Shown here one piece after another: positions 48,273 to 57,046 of a stretch of 64,000 nucleotides of DNA. Every line of letters begins with the position of its first letter. The stretch's first letter is position 1. Where the stretch lies: assembly GCA_016706225.1 (NCBI GenBank), contig JADJKB010000003.1, positions 682,001 to 746,000 of the forward strand, given 5' to 3'. Position numbers and translations under genes: made by a program. The stretch comes from Myxococcales bacterium (GTDB lineage Bacteria; Myxococcota_A; Polyangia; Polyangiales; Polyangiaceae). The notes beneath the pieces are model-generated. The model searched no databases. It was given only the letters and a program-made list of their open reading frames with translations, and was not told where the DNA came from.

Positions 48273-50396
48273 ATGGGCAGCACGATCCGTCGCTGGGGCA
48301 TGTTGTGGTTCCTCGTTCTTGCCTGCGCCCTGGCAGGCTTCGTCGGCTGCGGCGGGGATGACGGCGGCACCGCTTCCAATGCGAACTCCGGCGGCAGTGG
48401 AGCGGGGAAGAACGACAGCGGCGTCGGTGGCGGCGGCACGGGCGGCGGCATCAACCTCGACGGCGCCGTCAGCGAATTGAAGGTCGAGCCCGCCACGGCG
48501 ACGTTGACCATCACCGCCAAGAACTCACCGCAGAGTCAGCCGTTCAAGGCGCTCGTCGGCTCGGGTCAGGTGTCCGCCAGCTGGACGCTGTCGAGCTACG
48601 ACCTCGCAACCATCGACTCACAAGGGCTCGTGACGACGACGGGGATCACCGGCGGCAAAGTCACGGTGACCGCCGACTACGGTGGCAAGAAGGCGAGCGC
48701 AGAGCTCACCATCGAGGTGAAGCTCAGTGAAGACGTCGACGCGACCGTCGACCCGGCAAATAAAGTCGCGCTCTCGGGTGCACCCTCGGCAGATCCCGGA
48801 CCGAACCCCACGAAGTTCCTCTATCCGTACGACCAGACGGTGATGCCGAAGGGGCTGCTCGCTCCGTTGGTGATGGTCAGCGCTGGCAGCGTCGCGCCGG
48901 TGGACGCGAAGGTGAAGCTCAGCGCGCCGCTCTTCACGTGGGAGGGCTTCTACAAGGTGGCCGCGCCGGCCACGCCTCGTTTCACCGTGCCGCAGGACGT
49001 CTGGAACGCGGCGCTCTCGACCGCAGCGGGCGGCAAACTCTCCGTCGAGGTCACGAAGGCTGCGAGCGGGCAGGCCTACGGCCCCTACGCGATCCAGATC
49101 GTCGCAGCGCCAGGCTCCCTCAAGGGTGTCGTCTATTACATGACCTACGAGGCGCCGAACCTGGGCCTGTGGGCCGCGCGCCCGGGCAATCAAGGTGCCG
49201 CAACTCAGGTGAGAAAAGGCTGCGTGGTGTGCCATTCGGTGGCGGCCAACGGCCAGATGCTGTCGACGGGTGCCGAGGTCAACGTGCAGAGCGCCGAGAG
49301 CGGCGTGTATCAGGTCGATCTCACGGGCAACGCCACGCAGATCTCCCAGTCCCCACCGGGGCTGGGCGGTGACACTCGCGGGCTCTCGTTCGGCACCTGG
49401 GCGCCAGACGGCAAGTACGTCATGCGCAGCAAGGACAACTTCTGGGGCGGTGTGAATCAACTCGCCTGGAAGGTGGACCCGGTCGGCAAGAAGCTCGACC
49501 CGGCGACCGTGGTGGGCCTCGGCGCCGACGTGAGCGCCTACCTGCCCGTGTTCTCCCACGACGGCAAGCGCTACGCCTTCACCCAAGGCCACGGCGAGAC
49601 GAGCCCTCCGGGCAGCGTCATGCGCGCCATCGAGGTCATGGATGCCAGCATCGACGAGACCGCTGGCCCCACGGGCACTCTCACCTTCACCAACCGCCAG
49701 GTCGTGCTCGACAACGGCGCCAGCGGCAAGATCACCAAGTACTCGACCTTCTTGCCGGACTCGAACCTCATCGTGCTGCAAGAGAGCACGAAGTTCTACG
49801 CGAGCTACGGAGGCATGCTCGCGACCACCGACGCCAACGGGACCTATGGCTCGGGGGATGGACGCCTCAACCTGATCGACATCGCGAACAAGGGCCACGT
49901 CGAGCTCGTGAACGCCAACACGGGCAACGTGCCCAGCGACAGCGAGCACAACTACGAACCCTTTGCGCTCCCGATCCCCGCGGGCGGATACTACTGGGTC
50001 GTCTTCACCAGCATCCGTGAGTACGGCAACCTGCAGCAGGGCGGCCAGGTGCGTAAACAGCTCTGGGTCGCGGCCATCTCGCCCAGCGGCGCGAGCGATC
50101 CCAGCCACCCGCCGTTCTTCTTGCCCAACCAAACCGAGAGCAAGAACGAGCGCGGCTTCTGGGCGCTCGATCCCTGCAAACCCCTGGGAAATTCCTGCGA
50201 GACCGGCGACGAGTGCTGCGAAGGTTTCTGTGTGGACCCGGGGACCGGTGACTCGGGCACCAGCGGCGGCAAGGTGTGCGGCGAGAAGTCCGGCTGCTCG
50301 CAGGTCGGCGACAAGTGCGCTGGCAATGGCGACTGCTGCACGGGTACCGGCGCAAAGTGCCTCGGTGGCTTCTGCACGCCGAACGTCCCGCAGTGA
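48273..50396 (+). CDS. Lipoprotein with Ig-like, propeller-like and CxxCH segments
   Basis: 707 residues from ATG 48273. The lipobox is FVGCGGDD and a Gly/Ser linker follows. A BIG2-like Ig domain spans about 70-155 (LKVEPATATLTI, GLVTTTGITGGKVTVTADY). Around residue 316 a single CVVCH motif (heme c type, CxxCH) appears in RKGCVVCHSVAANG. The part after it has propeller-like TolB-type strands (LSFGTWAPDGKYVM, DVSAYLPVFSHDGKRYAF). The C-terminal 60 residues are Cys-rich (CETGDECCEGFC, CSQVGDKCAGNGDCC). One heme per chain would suggest electron transfer, unless the motif is chance. Surface location is likely. Confidence 0.78.
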   Translation: MGSTIRRWGMLWFLVLACALAGFVGCGGDDGGTASNANSGGSGAGKNDSGVGGGGTGGGINLDGAVSELKVEPATATLTITAKNSPQSQPFKALVGSGQVSASWTLSSYDLATIDSQGLVTTTGITGGKVTVTADYGGKKASAELTIEVKLSEDVDATVDPANKVALSGAPSADPGPNPTKFLYPYDQTVMPKGLLAPLVMVSAGSVAPVDAKVKLSAPLFTWEGFYKVAAPATPRFTVPQDVWNAALSTAAGGKLSVEVTKAASGQAYGPYAIQIVAAPGSLKGVVYYMTYEAPNLGLWAARPGNQGAATQVRKGCVVCHSVAANGQMLSTGAEVNVQSAESGVYQVDLTGNATQISQSPPGLGGDTRGLSFGTWAPDGKYVMRSKDNFWGGVNQLAWKVDPVGKKLDPATVVGLGADVSAYLPVFSHDGKRYAFTQGHGETSPPGSVMRAIEVMDASIDETAGPTGTLTFTNRQVVLDNGASGKITKYSTFLPDSNLIVLQESTKFYASYGGMLATTDANGTYGSGDGRLNLIDIANKGHVELVNANTGNVPSDSEHNYEPFALPIPAGGYYWVVFTSIREYGNLQQGGQVRKQLWVAAISPSGASDPSHPPFFLPNQTESKNERGFWALDPCKPLGNSCETGDECCEGFCVDPGTGDSGTSGGKVCGEKSGCSQVGDKCAGNGDCCTGTGAKCLGGFCTPNVPQ

Positions 50397-50450
50397 GCCG
50401 GAGGGCAATGCCCGGTGACGGGGCGCGCAATTCGCGCTAGTCAGCCGTTC

Positions 50451-51728
50451 ATGACCGGACCCCGTTCCACCGAGCTCTTGTCGCGCGCCGAGCGCCTGTT
50501 GCCTGGAGGGGTCAACAGCCCCGTCCGCGCCTACCGTGCCGTCGGCGGACACCCGCCGTTCATCGCCAGCGCGCAGGGTGCGCGGCTGACGGACGCCGAC
50601 GGACGCGAGTACGTCGACTTCGTCGGCTCATGGGGGCCGGCGATTTTGGGGCACGGGCACCCGAAGGTGATCGAGGCGGTGAAGGCCCAGCTCGAGCGCG
50701 GGTTTTCGTTTGGCGCGCCGACGGAGCTCGAGGTGCGTTTTGCCGAAGCCGTCATCGAGCGCTACCCGAGCATCGAGATGCTGCGCTGCGTGTCGAGCGG
50801 CACCGAAGCTACGATGAGCGCGCTGCGCGTCGCGCGCGGGTTCACGGGCCGCGACGTGATCGTCAAGTTCGACGGCTGTTACCACGGACACTCGGACGGG
50901 CTCTTGGTCAAGGCCGGCAGTGGAGCCGCTACCTTTGGTAACCCCGACAGCGCTGGAGTCCCGGCGGGTGTGGTCGCGAACACGGCGACCCTGTCGTTCA
51001 ACGATCCGGCCGCGCTGAAGGCGTTGTTCGCCGAGTCGGGCTCGCGCATCGCCGCCGTGATCGTCGAGCCGGTCGTTGGCAACATGGGGTGTGTGCCGCC
51101 GGAACCAGGCTACTTGCAGACCTTGCGGGCCGTGTGCACCGAGGCCGGCGCGCTGCTCATCTTCGACGAGGTGATGACCGGTTGCCGTCTTGCGCGAGGT
51201 GGCGCCCAAGAGCGCTTTGGCATCGTGCCGGACCTGACCTGTTTGGGAAAGGTCGTCGGCGGTGGCATGCCGCTCGCCGTCTACGGCGGCCGACGCGACG
51301 TGATGCAGAAGATCGCACCCGTCGGCCCGGTGTATCAGGCCGGCACGTTGAGCGGGAACCCGGTGGCCGTCACCGCCGGGCTCGCTACCTTGGCGGAGCT
51401 CGGCCAAGCTCAGTACGAAAAGCTGGAGTCGCTGGGAGCGCGGCTCGAGGCGGGGCTCGTCGCGGCGCTGAAAGAGACGAAGACTGTCGGCTCGGTGCAG
51501 CGAGTCGGCTCGATGATCACGTTGTTCTTCCACCCGGGGCCGGTGCGCTCGTGGGTGGACGCGGACAAGTGTGATCGCGAGCGTTTTGGTCGCTGGCACG
51601 GCGCCATGCTCCAGCGCGGCATCTACTGGCCCGCTGCGCAATTCGAGGCGGCGTTCATCAGCACGGCTCACACCGACGCGGACATCGACAACACCGTGAA
51701 GGCCGCGCGCGAAGCGCTGGCCGGCTGA
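50451..51728 (+). CDS. hemL: Glutamate-1-semialdehyde 2,1-aminomutase
   Basis: 425 residues from ATG 50451; a slightly longer frame from 50415 is not needed. The motifs RLLPGGVNSPVRAYRAVGG, GPAILGHGHP, RCVSSGTEATMSALR and CLGKVVGGGMPLAVYGG (PLP lysine near 266) are diagnostic for HemL. The length equals that of the family. It converts glutamate-1-semialdehyde to 5-aminolevulinate in the C5 pathway of tetrapyrrole biosynthesis, in the cytoplasm. No other heme gene is adjacent; a convergent envelope operon ends 33 bases after it. The CarH-like B12 sensor elsewhere in the window also depends on tetrapyrrole products, but no link is visible. Confidence 0.96.
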   Translation: MTGPRSTELLSRAERLLPGGVNSPVRAYRAVGGHPPFIASAQGARLTDADGREYVDFVGSWGPAILGHGHPKVIEAVKAQLERGFSFGAPTELEVRFAEAVIERYPSIEMLRCVSSGTEATMSALRVARGFTGRDVIVKFDGCYHGHSDGLLVKAGSGAATFGNPDSAGVPAGVVANTATLSFNDPAALKALFAESGSRIAAVIVEPVVGNMGCVPPEPGYLQTLRAVCTEAGALLIFDEVMTGCRLARGGAQERFGIVPDLTCLGKVVGGGMPLAVYGGRRDVMQKIAPVGPVYQAGTLSGNPVAVTAGLATLAELGQAQYEKLESLGARLEAGLVAALKETKTVGSVQRVGSMITLFFHPGPVRSWVDADKCDRERFGRWHGAMLQRGIYWPAAQFEAAFISTAHTDADIDNTVKAAREALAG

Positions 51729-51760
51729 CCTCTCGCCGCAGTTCGCGCTGCTTGCACGCG

Positions 51761-52549
51761 TCAACCCGGCAACATGCAGGCGGGGTTCTCCACCTTCACG
51801 GTCTTCTTCACGCTGCCGACGCCATCGACTGCGACGTTGATGTCGAGGACGACGCTGTTCGTGTAGGGCGGCTCGCAGCTGACCTGTTCCATGGGGAAGA
51901 TGCTGAAGACTCCGAGCGACTCACCGCAGTGCATCGTCACGGCGCTGGGCGTCGAGGCGGCGGGTTTTCCCCCGATGGACAGGGTCGTGTCCAACCTCAC
52001 ACAGCTTGCGTCGAGGCCGGCCACCCGAACACGAAAGCTCACCATCGGGCTGCCCTGACCCCCCCAGATCATCGCGAGCTCCGCGCCATCCTTCAGCGGC
52101 TCGAAGGGCTGCGTCGGATCGGCGATACCGAGCTCCACCTCGGTCTGCGAGGCCTTGCCCTTGAATGGATCACTGCAAGTCTCGACGAGCGGCGGAACCG
52201 GGCAGCCTCCGCCGATGGCGCCCTCACACGTGGCGTCGGCGATCCAGAAACCCGCCGGGCACGAGTACGTCCAGGTGTTCATGCCGTCGCCGACCGGGTA
52301 CTTGCACGCCTCGGTGACAGCGCAGGACGAACCTGGGAAGGGTTTATCGGCGGGGCACGCGACATCTGCCTGGTCACAAGCGCCACCCGCGCCACCCGAA
52401 CCACCCGCAGCGCCCGACCCACCGGCGCCTCCGGTGGCGGCGTCGTCGGTCTTCCCGGAGCACGCGAGCGTGGCGAGCGTGGCGATCAACAAACACAGGG
52501 CCGGAGCGAACGAAGCACTTCTCATTCGGCGCCGGTTTGCAACGGCCAT
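51761..52549 (-). CDS. Gly-linker lipoprotein, last gene of the envelope run
   Basis: 262 residues from ATG 52549; ATG 52525, eight codons later, is also possible. The lipobox is ATLACSGK. A short Gly/Ala linker is followed by a Cys-rich part (CDQADVACPADKPFPGSSC, split as DQADVACP and FPGSSC; YSCPAGFWIADATC) and a beta-rich C-terminus with SFRVRVAGLDASCVRL and SVVLDINVAVDGVG, which may be an Ig-like sandwich. No family is recognised. It lies 116 bases downstream of the Ser-His-Gly repeat gene on the same strand. Confidence 0.75.
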   Translation of the reverse strand: MAVANRRRMRSASFAPALCLLIATLATLACSGKTDDAATGGAGGSGAAGGSGGAGGACDQADVACPADKPFPGSSCAVTEACKYPVGDGMNTWTYSCPAGFWIADATCEGAIGGGCPVPPLVETCSDPFKGKASQTEVELGIADPTQPFEPLKDGAELAMIWGGQGSPMVSFRVRVAGLDASCVRLDTTLSIGGKPAASTPSAVTMHCGESLGVFSIFPMEQVSCEPPYTNSVVLDINVAVDGVGSVKKTVKVENPACMLPG

Positions 52550-52665
52550 GCCTGCAACGTCGCGGTATCGGCTTTCACGTTCCTGCCAGAAACCAACGAG
52601 TCGCGCAGCCTGTCGAGTTCCGGGCTTGGCACAGAGTGGCACTTCGCGGAACCAAACGCCTTGCG

Positions 52666-52962
52666 TCACCACGAGCCGTGGCTGCCGTGCGAGCCGTGGC
52701 TGCCGTGCGAGCCGTGGCTGCCGTGCGAGCCGTGGCTGCCGTGCGAACCGTGGCTGCCATGGCTGCCGTGGCTGCCGTGGCTGCCGTGACTGCCGTGCGA
52801 GCAGTGCTGCGCCGGGAACACTCCGTCGACTCCGCCGAGATCGGGGACCGCGGCGCAGTTGTCCTTCGCCTTCTCGATCACGACGTCCTCGGCCTTGCTG
52901 AGCATGCCTCGGGCGCTGCGCGAGAACGTGGGGAGCTTTCCCGATCCGTCCTTGGGCGGCAC
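52666..52962 (-). CDS. 98-residue protein with fourteen Ser-His-Gly repeats
   Basis: 98 residues from GTG 52962; ATG 52905 is an alternative start, and neither has a strong ribosome site. Residues 1-54 are ordinary protein text (KDGSGKLPTFSRSARG, LSKAEDVVIEKAKDNC, GGVDGVFPAQHC), with Cys at 36 and 54; residues 55-96 are 14 SHG units and the chain ends SW. In the 54 pre-repeat codons I count about 48 ending in G or C, against about 37 G/C at position 1 and 26 at position 2, a strong coding pattern for this frame. Three plus-strand frames over the repeat are also open but are not favoured by that pattern. The repeat can be read as His-Gly-Ser, which recalls the His-Xaa-Ser repeat peptides (HxsA) modified by radical SAM enzymes. 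No signal peptide is seen. Confidence 0.65.
   Translation of the reverse strand: MPPKDGSGKLPTFSRSARGMLSKAEDVVIEKAKDNCAAVPDLGGVDGVFPAQHCSHGSHGSHGSHGSHGSHGSHGSHGSHGSHGSHGSHGSHGSHGSW
52675..52800 (-). repeat. Tandem 18-bp/9-bp repeat coding for Ser-His-Gly
   Basis: Four near-identical copies of an 18-base unit (two SHG triplets, one using TCG and one AGC for Ser) lie at the 3' end, and 9-base degenerate copies fill the rest. The alternation of synonymous Ser codons shows that the amino-acid pattern is kept while the codons vary. Confidence 0.85.
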
Positions 52963-53015
52963 AGAGGGAGCCTAGCGCCTTTTGTCTGGCGCCGCGAGCC
53001 ACCGCGCGAACGCGC

Positions 53016-53732
53016 TCAGTACAGGCAGACCGTGCAGCCGTAGGTCGAGGTGGCCGGACAATAGCCGGAGCCGGAGGTCCACCCGGGCTGAACGTGCCCG
53101 CAGCCGCCGGGGCTGCAAGTCTCGGATGGAGACCAGCTCCCACCGGAGCAGAGCAACACGGTGCCCTTGCTGAAGTCACACGCGGCCGCCTGCTCCGAGG
53201 CGCAGGGTTGGTAGTCGTAGGCGTAGGAGGTGGTCGTCACGCCGTCTTTGCAGTTCACGCTCGTGCCCGTGGTGACGTTCACGCAGTCCTGGCCGAACCC
53301 GCACGCAAACACGGCGGAGTAGGAGGACCCGTCGCAAAAGTAGATCTTGGTCGCCTCCCCCGTTGTCGAAGGCGCACCGCAGCGCAGTCCGCCATCGAGC
53401 GAACACAGAGAGCCCTCGCTGGGATACAGCGACGACCCGGCGGAACCACCCGAGCCTCCAAAACCACCCGAGCCTCCAAAACCACCCGAGCCTCCAAAAC
53501 CACCCGAGCCTCCGAAGCCGCCGCCGGTGCAATCGCATTTCGTGTACGTGCCATCACTCTGGCACGTCTGCCCCCCGCTCTTGCCGTCCGTGCAGTAGCA
53601 GTAGATCTCTTGGCCCTCGTGCTCGCAGCTCCCCTGTTTGTCGCTGCCGCCGCACGCGCCCAGCGCCGCGCAGCCGAGCACTGCCAGAAGCGCCGACACT
53701 CGCCCGAGCACAGAGAAGTCTCGCCCCGCCAT
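53016..53732 (-). CDS. Cys-rich lipoprotein with GGFGGS repeat linker
   Basis: 238 residues from ATG 53732, with AGGA eight bases upstream. The lipobox is LGACGGSD. After a Cys-rich part (CEHEGQEIYCYCTDGK, QTCQSDGTYTKCDC) there is a linker of four GGFGGS units, then a second Cys-rich part (CSLDGGLRCG, FACGFGQDCVN, CSPGGCGH, CPATSTYGCTVC). The disulfide-rich pattern suits a surface-exposed protein but matches no family I know. It begins 13 bases after the barrel-type gene and is followed after 53 bases by the repeat gene, all on the minus strand. Confidence 0.78.
   Translation of the reverse strand: MAGRDFSVLGRVSALLAVLGCAALGACGGSDKQGSCEHEGQEIYCYCTDGKSGGQTCQSDGTYTKCDCTGGGFGGSGGFGGSGGFGGSGGFGGSGGSAGSSLYPSEGSLCSLDGGLRCGAPSTTGEATKIYFCDGSSYSAVFACGFGQDCVNVTTGTSVNCKDGVTTTSYAYDYQPCASEQAAACDFSKGTVLLCSGGSWSPSETCSPGGCGHVQPGWTSGSGYCPATSTYGCTVCLY
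53444..53515 (-). repeat. Four copies of an 18-bp tandem repeat (GGFGGS)
   Basis: The plus-strand unit ACCACCCGAGCCTCCAAA is repeated four times without change except at the ends. It encodes GGFGGS on the minus strand and is prone to expansion and contraction. Confidence 0.88.
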
Positions 53733-53745
53733 CACGCAGTTCCTG

Positions 53746-54822
53746 TCATGGGTTCACCACCATCCGCGCGCCCAACACGAAGAAACCCTTCAGCTTGGGA
53801 TCCTTCACCTCGTCGGCGCTCCCGATGCCGTCCAGACCCTTCACCGAGTAAAGGTACATGCCCGCGTTGAACGCCGCGAACGGACCGGCACTGAAGTGGT
53901 CGCCGAGCTTCCAGTCGTAGCCGCCGGAAAGCTGCAGGAAGTCGACGCCACCGAGGGCAAACTGCTGTTTGCCTTCGGGTCGCTCGATGTCGATTTCGTC
54001 CGCGCTCCAGCCCACGCCGTATCCGAGCCACACGGACGCGTCTTGGTCGGGGGTGAACGCGACCGTGAAGTTCGCGCCCAGTCGGAGGCCGTACACACTG
54101 CAGGTGTACGCTTCACACATGCCTGCGCGATCGGTCCCTGGGCTGCCCATGGCGTAGGCCGCGTAGGCGCCGAGGTAGACAGCTGGTGACACCTGAAACC
54201 CGAGCTCGCCCTGGAGTGAGACGTTCGTGCCGAAAACTCGCGACAGCTCCTTGCCGTCACCGTCCTTCACGCTGCCAAACGGCAACCCGACGCCGAGCCT
54301 GGCCCCCGCGCGCGGGCCGACACGACCCCGCTTCTTGGCTGGCTCGGCTGGTTCGGCTGTCACCGGCTGCCCGCGCGGCGCATCAGGTTTTTGCGGAGCT
54401 TCGGCGCTGATGCTCCCGATTCGATCCCAGCTGAACGACAGCTCCCAGCCGTCTTCGGTCTCGATGATGGCGATGCGTCCGGGTTCGGAGCTGACGACTC
54501 GACCTTTGATCGACGTGCCGTTCTTCAAGTTGACCCAGACCGGCGGGCCGCTCGCTGGTGGACGAGCCGGCGGGGGCGGGGGCTCCGGCGGGGGCGGGGG
54601 TTCCGGTGGGGGCGGGGGTTCGGGCGGGGGCGGGGGATCGGGCGGGGGCGCGGGTTCCTCGGCCGGTGGTTCTGCAGGCGGTGATGCTTCCGGCAACGCC
54701 GCAGCGCCAGGTTTTCTTGCGGAGTTCGGCTTCGGCTCTTTGGCCTTGCCGCCCTGGGCCGGGAGGGCACCCGCCCACAGGAGAAACACCAGGCTGAGCC
54801 GTGCAACGCGCCGCAAGCTCAC
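53746..54822 (-). CDS. Proline-rich outer-membrane protein with beta-barrel-like C-terminus
   Basis: 358 residues from GTG 54822, which overlaps the previous gene's stop (GTGA). The signal peptide ends near PAQGGKA. A linker of about 60 residues is rich in PPPPPE repeats. Then a small beta domain (WVNLKNGTSIKGRVVSS, SFSWDRIGSI) and a C-terminal region from about residue 170 with alternating strands (GARLGVGLPFG, YLGAYAAYAMG, LRLGANFTVAF, GYDWKLGDHFS) that ends ARMVVNP, typical of an outer-membrane beta-barrel. The Pro-rich linker may span the peptidoglycan layer. Function unknown. Confidence 0.75.
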   Translation of the reverse strand: MSLRRVARLSLVFLLWAGALPAQGGKAKEPKPNSARKPGAAALPEASPPAEPPAEEPAPPPDPPPPPEPPPPPEPPPPPEPPPPPARPPASGPPVWVNLKNGTSIKGRVVSSEPGRIAIIETEDGWELSFSWDRIGSISAEAPQKPDAPRGQPVTAEPAEPAKKRGRVGPRAGARLGVGLPFGSVKDGDGKELSRVFGTNVSLQGELGFQVSPAVYLGAYAAYAMGSPGTDRAGMCEAYTCSVYGLRLGANFTVAFTPDQDASVWLGYGVGWSADEIDIERPEGKQQFALGGVDFLQLSGGYDWKLGDHFSAGPFAAFNAGMYLYSVKGLDGIGSADEVKDPKLKGFFVLGARMVVNP

Positions 54823-55295
54823 TGCGTCACTCCCTCGAGCCCGCCGTGGTTGGCGCAGAACCCGTGGCACAGCGCCTCCCAGTCTTTGACTCCGCTGAGG
54901 CAGCACGCTGCACCGCTCGATCCGACACAGGCTCCTCGGATGTCGTTGCCGTCCCAGCAGTTGCAGATCGGACCCGCGCACGACGAGCAGTCGCTGGTGG
55001 CTTTGCACGTGAGGTCGTCGACCTTGGCCACACCGCCGTGCCCTTCGCAGACGTCTTGGCAGATGCTGCCTCGCGCGTGGCAGCAGCCCCCGACCGTCGA
55101 GCACCCCAAGCCGACTCGGGTGACTTTGTTCTCACAACCACAGGCGAGGATGGGGCAGTCCGTGATGGCAGAACAGGAGCCGCTGCACGAATCATCGACG
55201 TCGCCGAACATGATGCCGCAGCCTGCGTACAGGGCGGAGACCCCAACCAAGAGGGTCAGCGCGAACAGCCGACGCAATGAACGACGGGGCTTCAT
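54819..55295 (-). CDS. Small Cys-rich lipoprotein
   Basis: 158 residues from ATG 55295, which overlaps the upstream stop (ATGA); the downstream GTG overlaps its own stop, so all three genes are translationally coupled. The lipobox is LYAGCGIM. About twenty Cys lie in a pattern of CxxxC and CC pairs (DSCSGSCSAITDC, GCCHARGSICQDVC, CSSCAGPICNC, ACCLSGVKDWEALC), plainly a disulfide-rich domain. I know no named family with this exact pattern. It probably sits in the outer membrane. Confidence 0.8.
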   Translation of the reverse strand: MKPRRSLRRLFALTLLVGVSALYAGCGIMFGDVDDSCSGSCSAITDCPILACGCENKVTRVGLGCSTVGGCCHARGSICQDVCEGHGGVAKVDDLTCKATSDCSSCAGPICNCWDGNDIRGACVGSSGAACCLSGVKDWEALCHGFCANHGGLEGVTQ

Positions 55296-57004
55296 TTCGG
55301 GCTCACGCAGCTGCCGCTCTCACACACCCGATCACCTTTGCAATCCGTGTCCTTCGTGCATCCCGCCGGATCGCCGGGCGGCGCGCCACCGTCCGCATCG
55401 CTGGGTGCACCGGCATCCGGATCGGTTGCTGGGGGCGGCTCGGGTTTCGGGGGCGGGGGCGGCTCGGGTTTCGGGGGCGGGGCGGGCAGCTCGACGGCCC
55501 GTGCTCCGAGTGCGTCGTTACCGAGCTGCGCGAGGATCTCCGAAAGCGCTGTCGCAACCGCCTCGTTTGCGCCGGCGGCCGGCACGACCTGCGAGCGGCG
55601 CGCGGACATGCCGGCGGCGTCGACCCGCATGTCGGCGCGCAGCTGCCCTGCCGGAGCGGGCGCGAGGAGCACGTGAATCACCAGCGGCACGAACAAGGCG
55701 CGCCGCAGCTCACCGAGCTCCCTCGGTCCATAATCGACCACCGCAACGCCCGGCGCGCTCTGATTCATCGCCCGGTCAGCGTCGACCTTCGAGCGCGGAG
55801 TGATGCGTCGCTTCGCGAGCATGCGCGTGATGACGGCGCGCAGCACCGCACTCGCGGTGGCGTCGCCCGCGTCGACGATCAAAAGCGCCGTGATCGGCTG
55901 CGGCTCTCCGGCCTTGCCTGGCGCGGGCTTCGTCCCACCTGGCTCGGTGCCACCCGCTCGGTAGGCCTCGTCGGTGCCGTGGGCAAGCGCCGCCGCTCGA
56001 GACATGTGGCTCACGCCCAGGGCAAAGACCCAAGCGTCGCTGCCCTGCCGGAAGACCTGGGCGCCGTAGAGAAAATCTCCGGCGTCGTAACCGGCCATCA
56101 CGTTCTGTTGCAAGTCGTCGAGCACACCACCGGTCGCGGTGGCGTCGCTGGAGAAGCCGGCCTGAAGCCCGAGGTCGTGGCCACCGGACAACCCGATGCT
56201 GTAGCGACCCACGAGCTGAAACGGGACCTGAATTCCGCTCTCGTACAGGACGTCTGCCGTGAGGCCGACACCGAGCTTGCCCGATGGGTCGACCAGTCCC
56301 GCAATTGCCCCGAGGCCCGCGTGGTACGAGAGCGCGCTGTCGAGCCCATCGCCTTTGTTGAGCACGAGCTGCAGAGGCACCGCGCCTGCGAGCACGTGGC
56401 GCATCTGCCCCGGCTCGCCCCGAAACTGTCGCAACGTCGGGCGTGCGTTGAACCCGAATTGCTGAAGCACCTCGCTGCTGGAAAACAGCAGGTTGCCTCC
56501 GACGCTGAGGTCCATCCGCGGAGACCCCAGGTCGAACTGCTTTGCGAACGGCACCGCCGCTCCGTAGCGAGAGAATTTGTCCAGGCTCGCGTACTCGAGC
56601 AGCCCGCCGACTTGCAACGAGGTCGCGCCGCTCTTCATGTCGCGGAGCGCCCCGTCGAAGCCGCGCCCCTGCATGGCAATCGGGCCGGCGCCCGTGACCG
56701 CCGTGCCTCCGCGGTTCAGGCAATAGAGCTGAGTGCCAACCGACGTCACCGGGCCAATGTCGTTGGCTGAGCCCTTCAGGCTGCCCCAGTAGCAGCTATC
56801 TCCCGTGCAACCGGCCTCGACGCCGCAGATGGTGCAGGTGAAACTGCCGCCGCCCGCGGAGAGGTACTTGTCGACACAAGCGTTGAACTCCTCGTCCGCG
56901 CTGGCCGCGTGAGCCGTGCGCGGCCAGAGCAACGAGAGCAACCCGAGAGTGAGGGGAAGCGCGAGCCCGAGCCACTCGAAGTGCCGCCGCCCCCGCTGCT
57001 TCAC
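55292..57004 (-). CDS. Outer-membrane protein, first gene of the envelope set
   Basis: 570 residues from ATG 57004. The signal peptide ends near AHAASADE. A short Cys-rich part (CTICGVEAGCTGDSC) and a beta-rich stretch of about 300 residues (LQLVLNKGDGLDSALSYHAG, split at LNKGDG; LGVGLTADVLYESG; VPFQLVGRYSIGLSGG) suit a beta-barrel, then a globular part with RRALFVPLVIHVLLAP and a Pro-rich tail ending in DAGAPSDADGGAPPG and CTKDTDCKGDRVCESGSC. The tail Cys pattern resembles the DUF4215-like surface modules. The gene starts 42 bases after ppdK and its stop overlaps the next gene. Confidence 0.72.
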   Translation of the reverse strand: MKQRGRRHFEWLGLALPLTLGLLSLLWPRTAHAASADEEFNACVDKYLSAGGGSFTCTICGVEAGCTGDSCYWGSLKGSANDIGPVTSVGTQLYCLNRGGTAVTGAGPIAMQGRGFDGALRDMKSGATSLQVGGLLEYASLDKFSRYGAAVPFAKQFDLGSPRMDLSVGGNLLFSSSEVLQQFGFNARPTLRQFRGEPGQMRHVLAGAVPLQLVLNKGDGLDSALSYHAGLGAIAGLVDPSGKLGVGLTADVLYESGIQVPFQLVGRYSIGLSGGHDLGLQAGFSSDATATGGVLDDLQQNVMAGYDAGDFLYGAQVFRQGSDAWVFALGVSHMSRAAALAHGTDEAYRAGGTEPGGTKPAPGKAGEPQPITALLIVDAGDATASAVLRAVITRMLAKRRITPRSKVDADRAMNQSAPGVAVVDYGPRELGELRRALFVPLVIHVLLAPAPAGQLRADMRVDAAGMSARRSQVVPAAGANEAVATALSEILAQLGNDALGARAVELPAPPPKPEPPPPPKPEPPPATDPDAGAPSDADGGAPPGDPAGCTKDTDCKGDRVCESGSCVSPK

Positions 57005-57046
57005 AACCCGCGAGCAAAGCAGGGACGCCGAAGGTTGTCTAGGGCG

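Noticed and set aside
52675..52800. CRISPR-like repeat array
   Set aside because: The units are contiguous without spacers and keep a reading frame.
52537..53043. Plus-strand frames with AVRAVA, EPWLPC or RGCRAS repeats
   Set aside because: They are other readings of the SHG repeat array; the codon-position G/C pattern favours the minus-strand frame, and both neighbours are on that strand.
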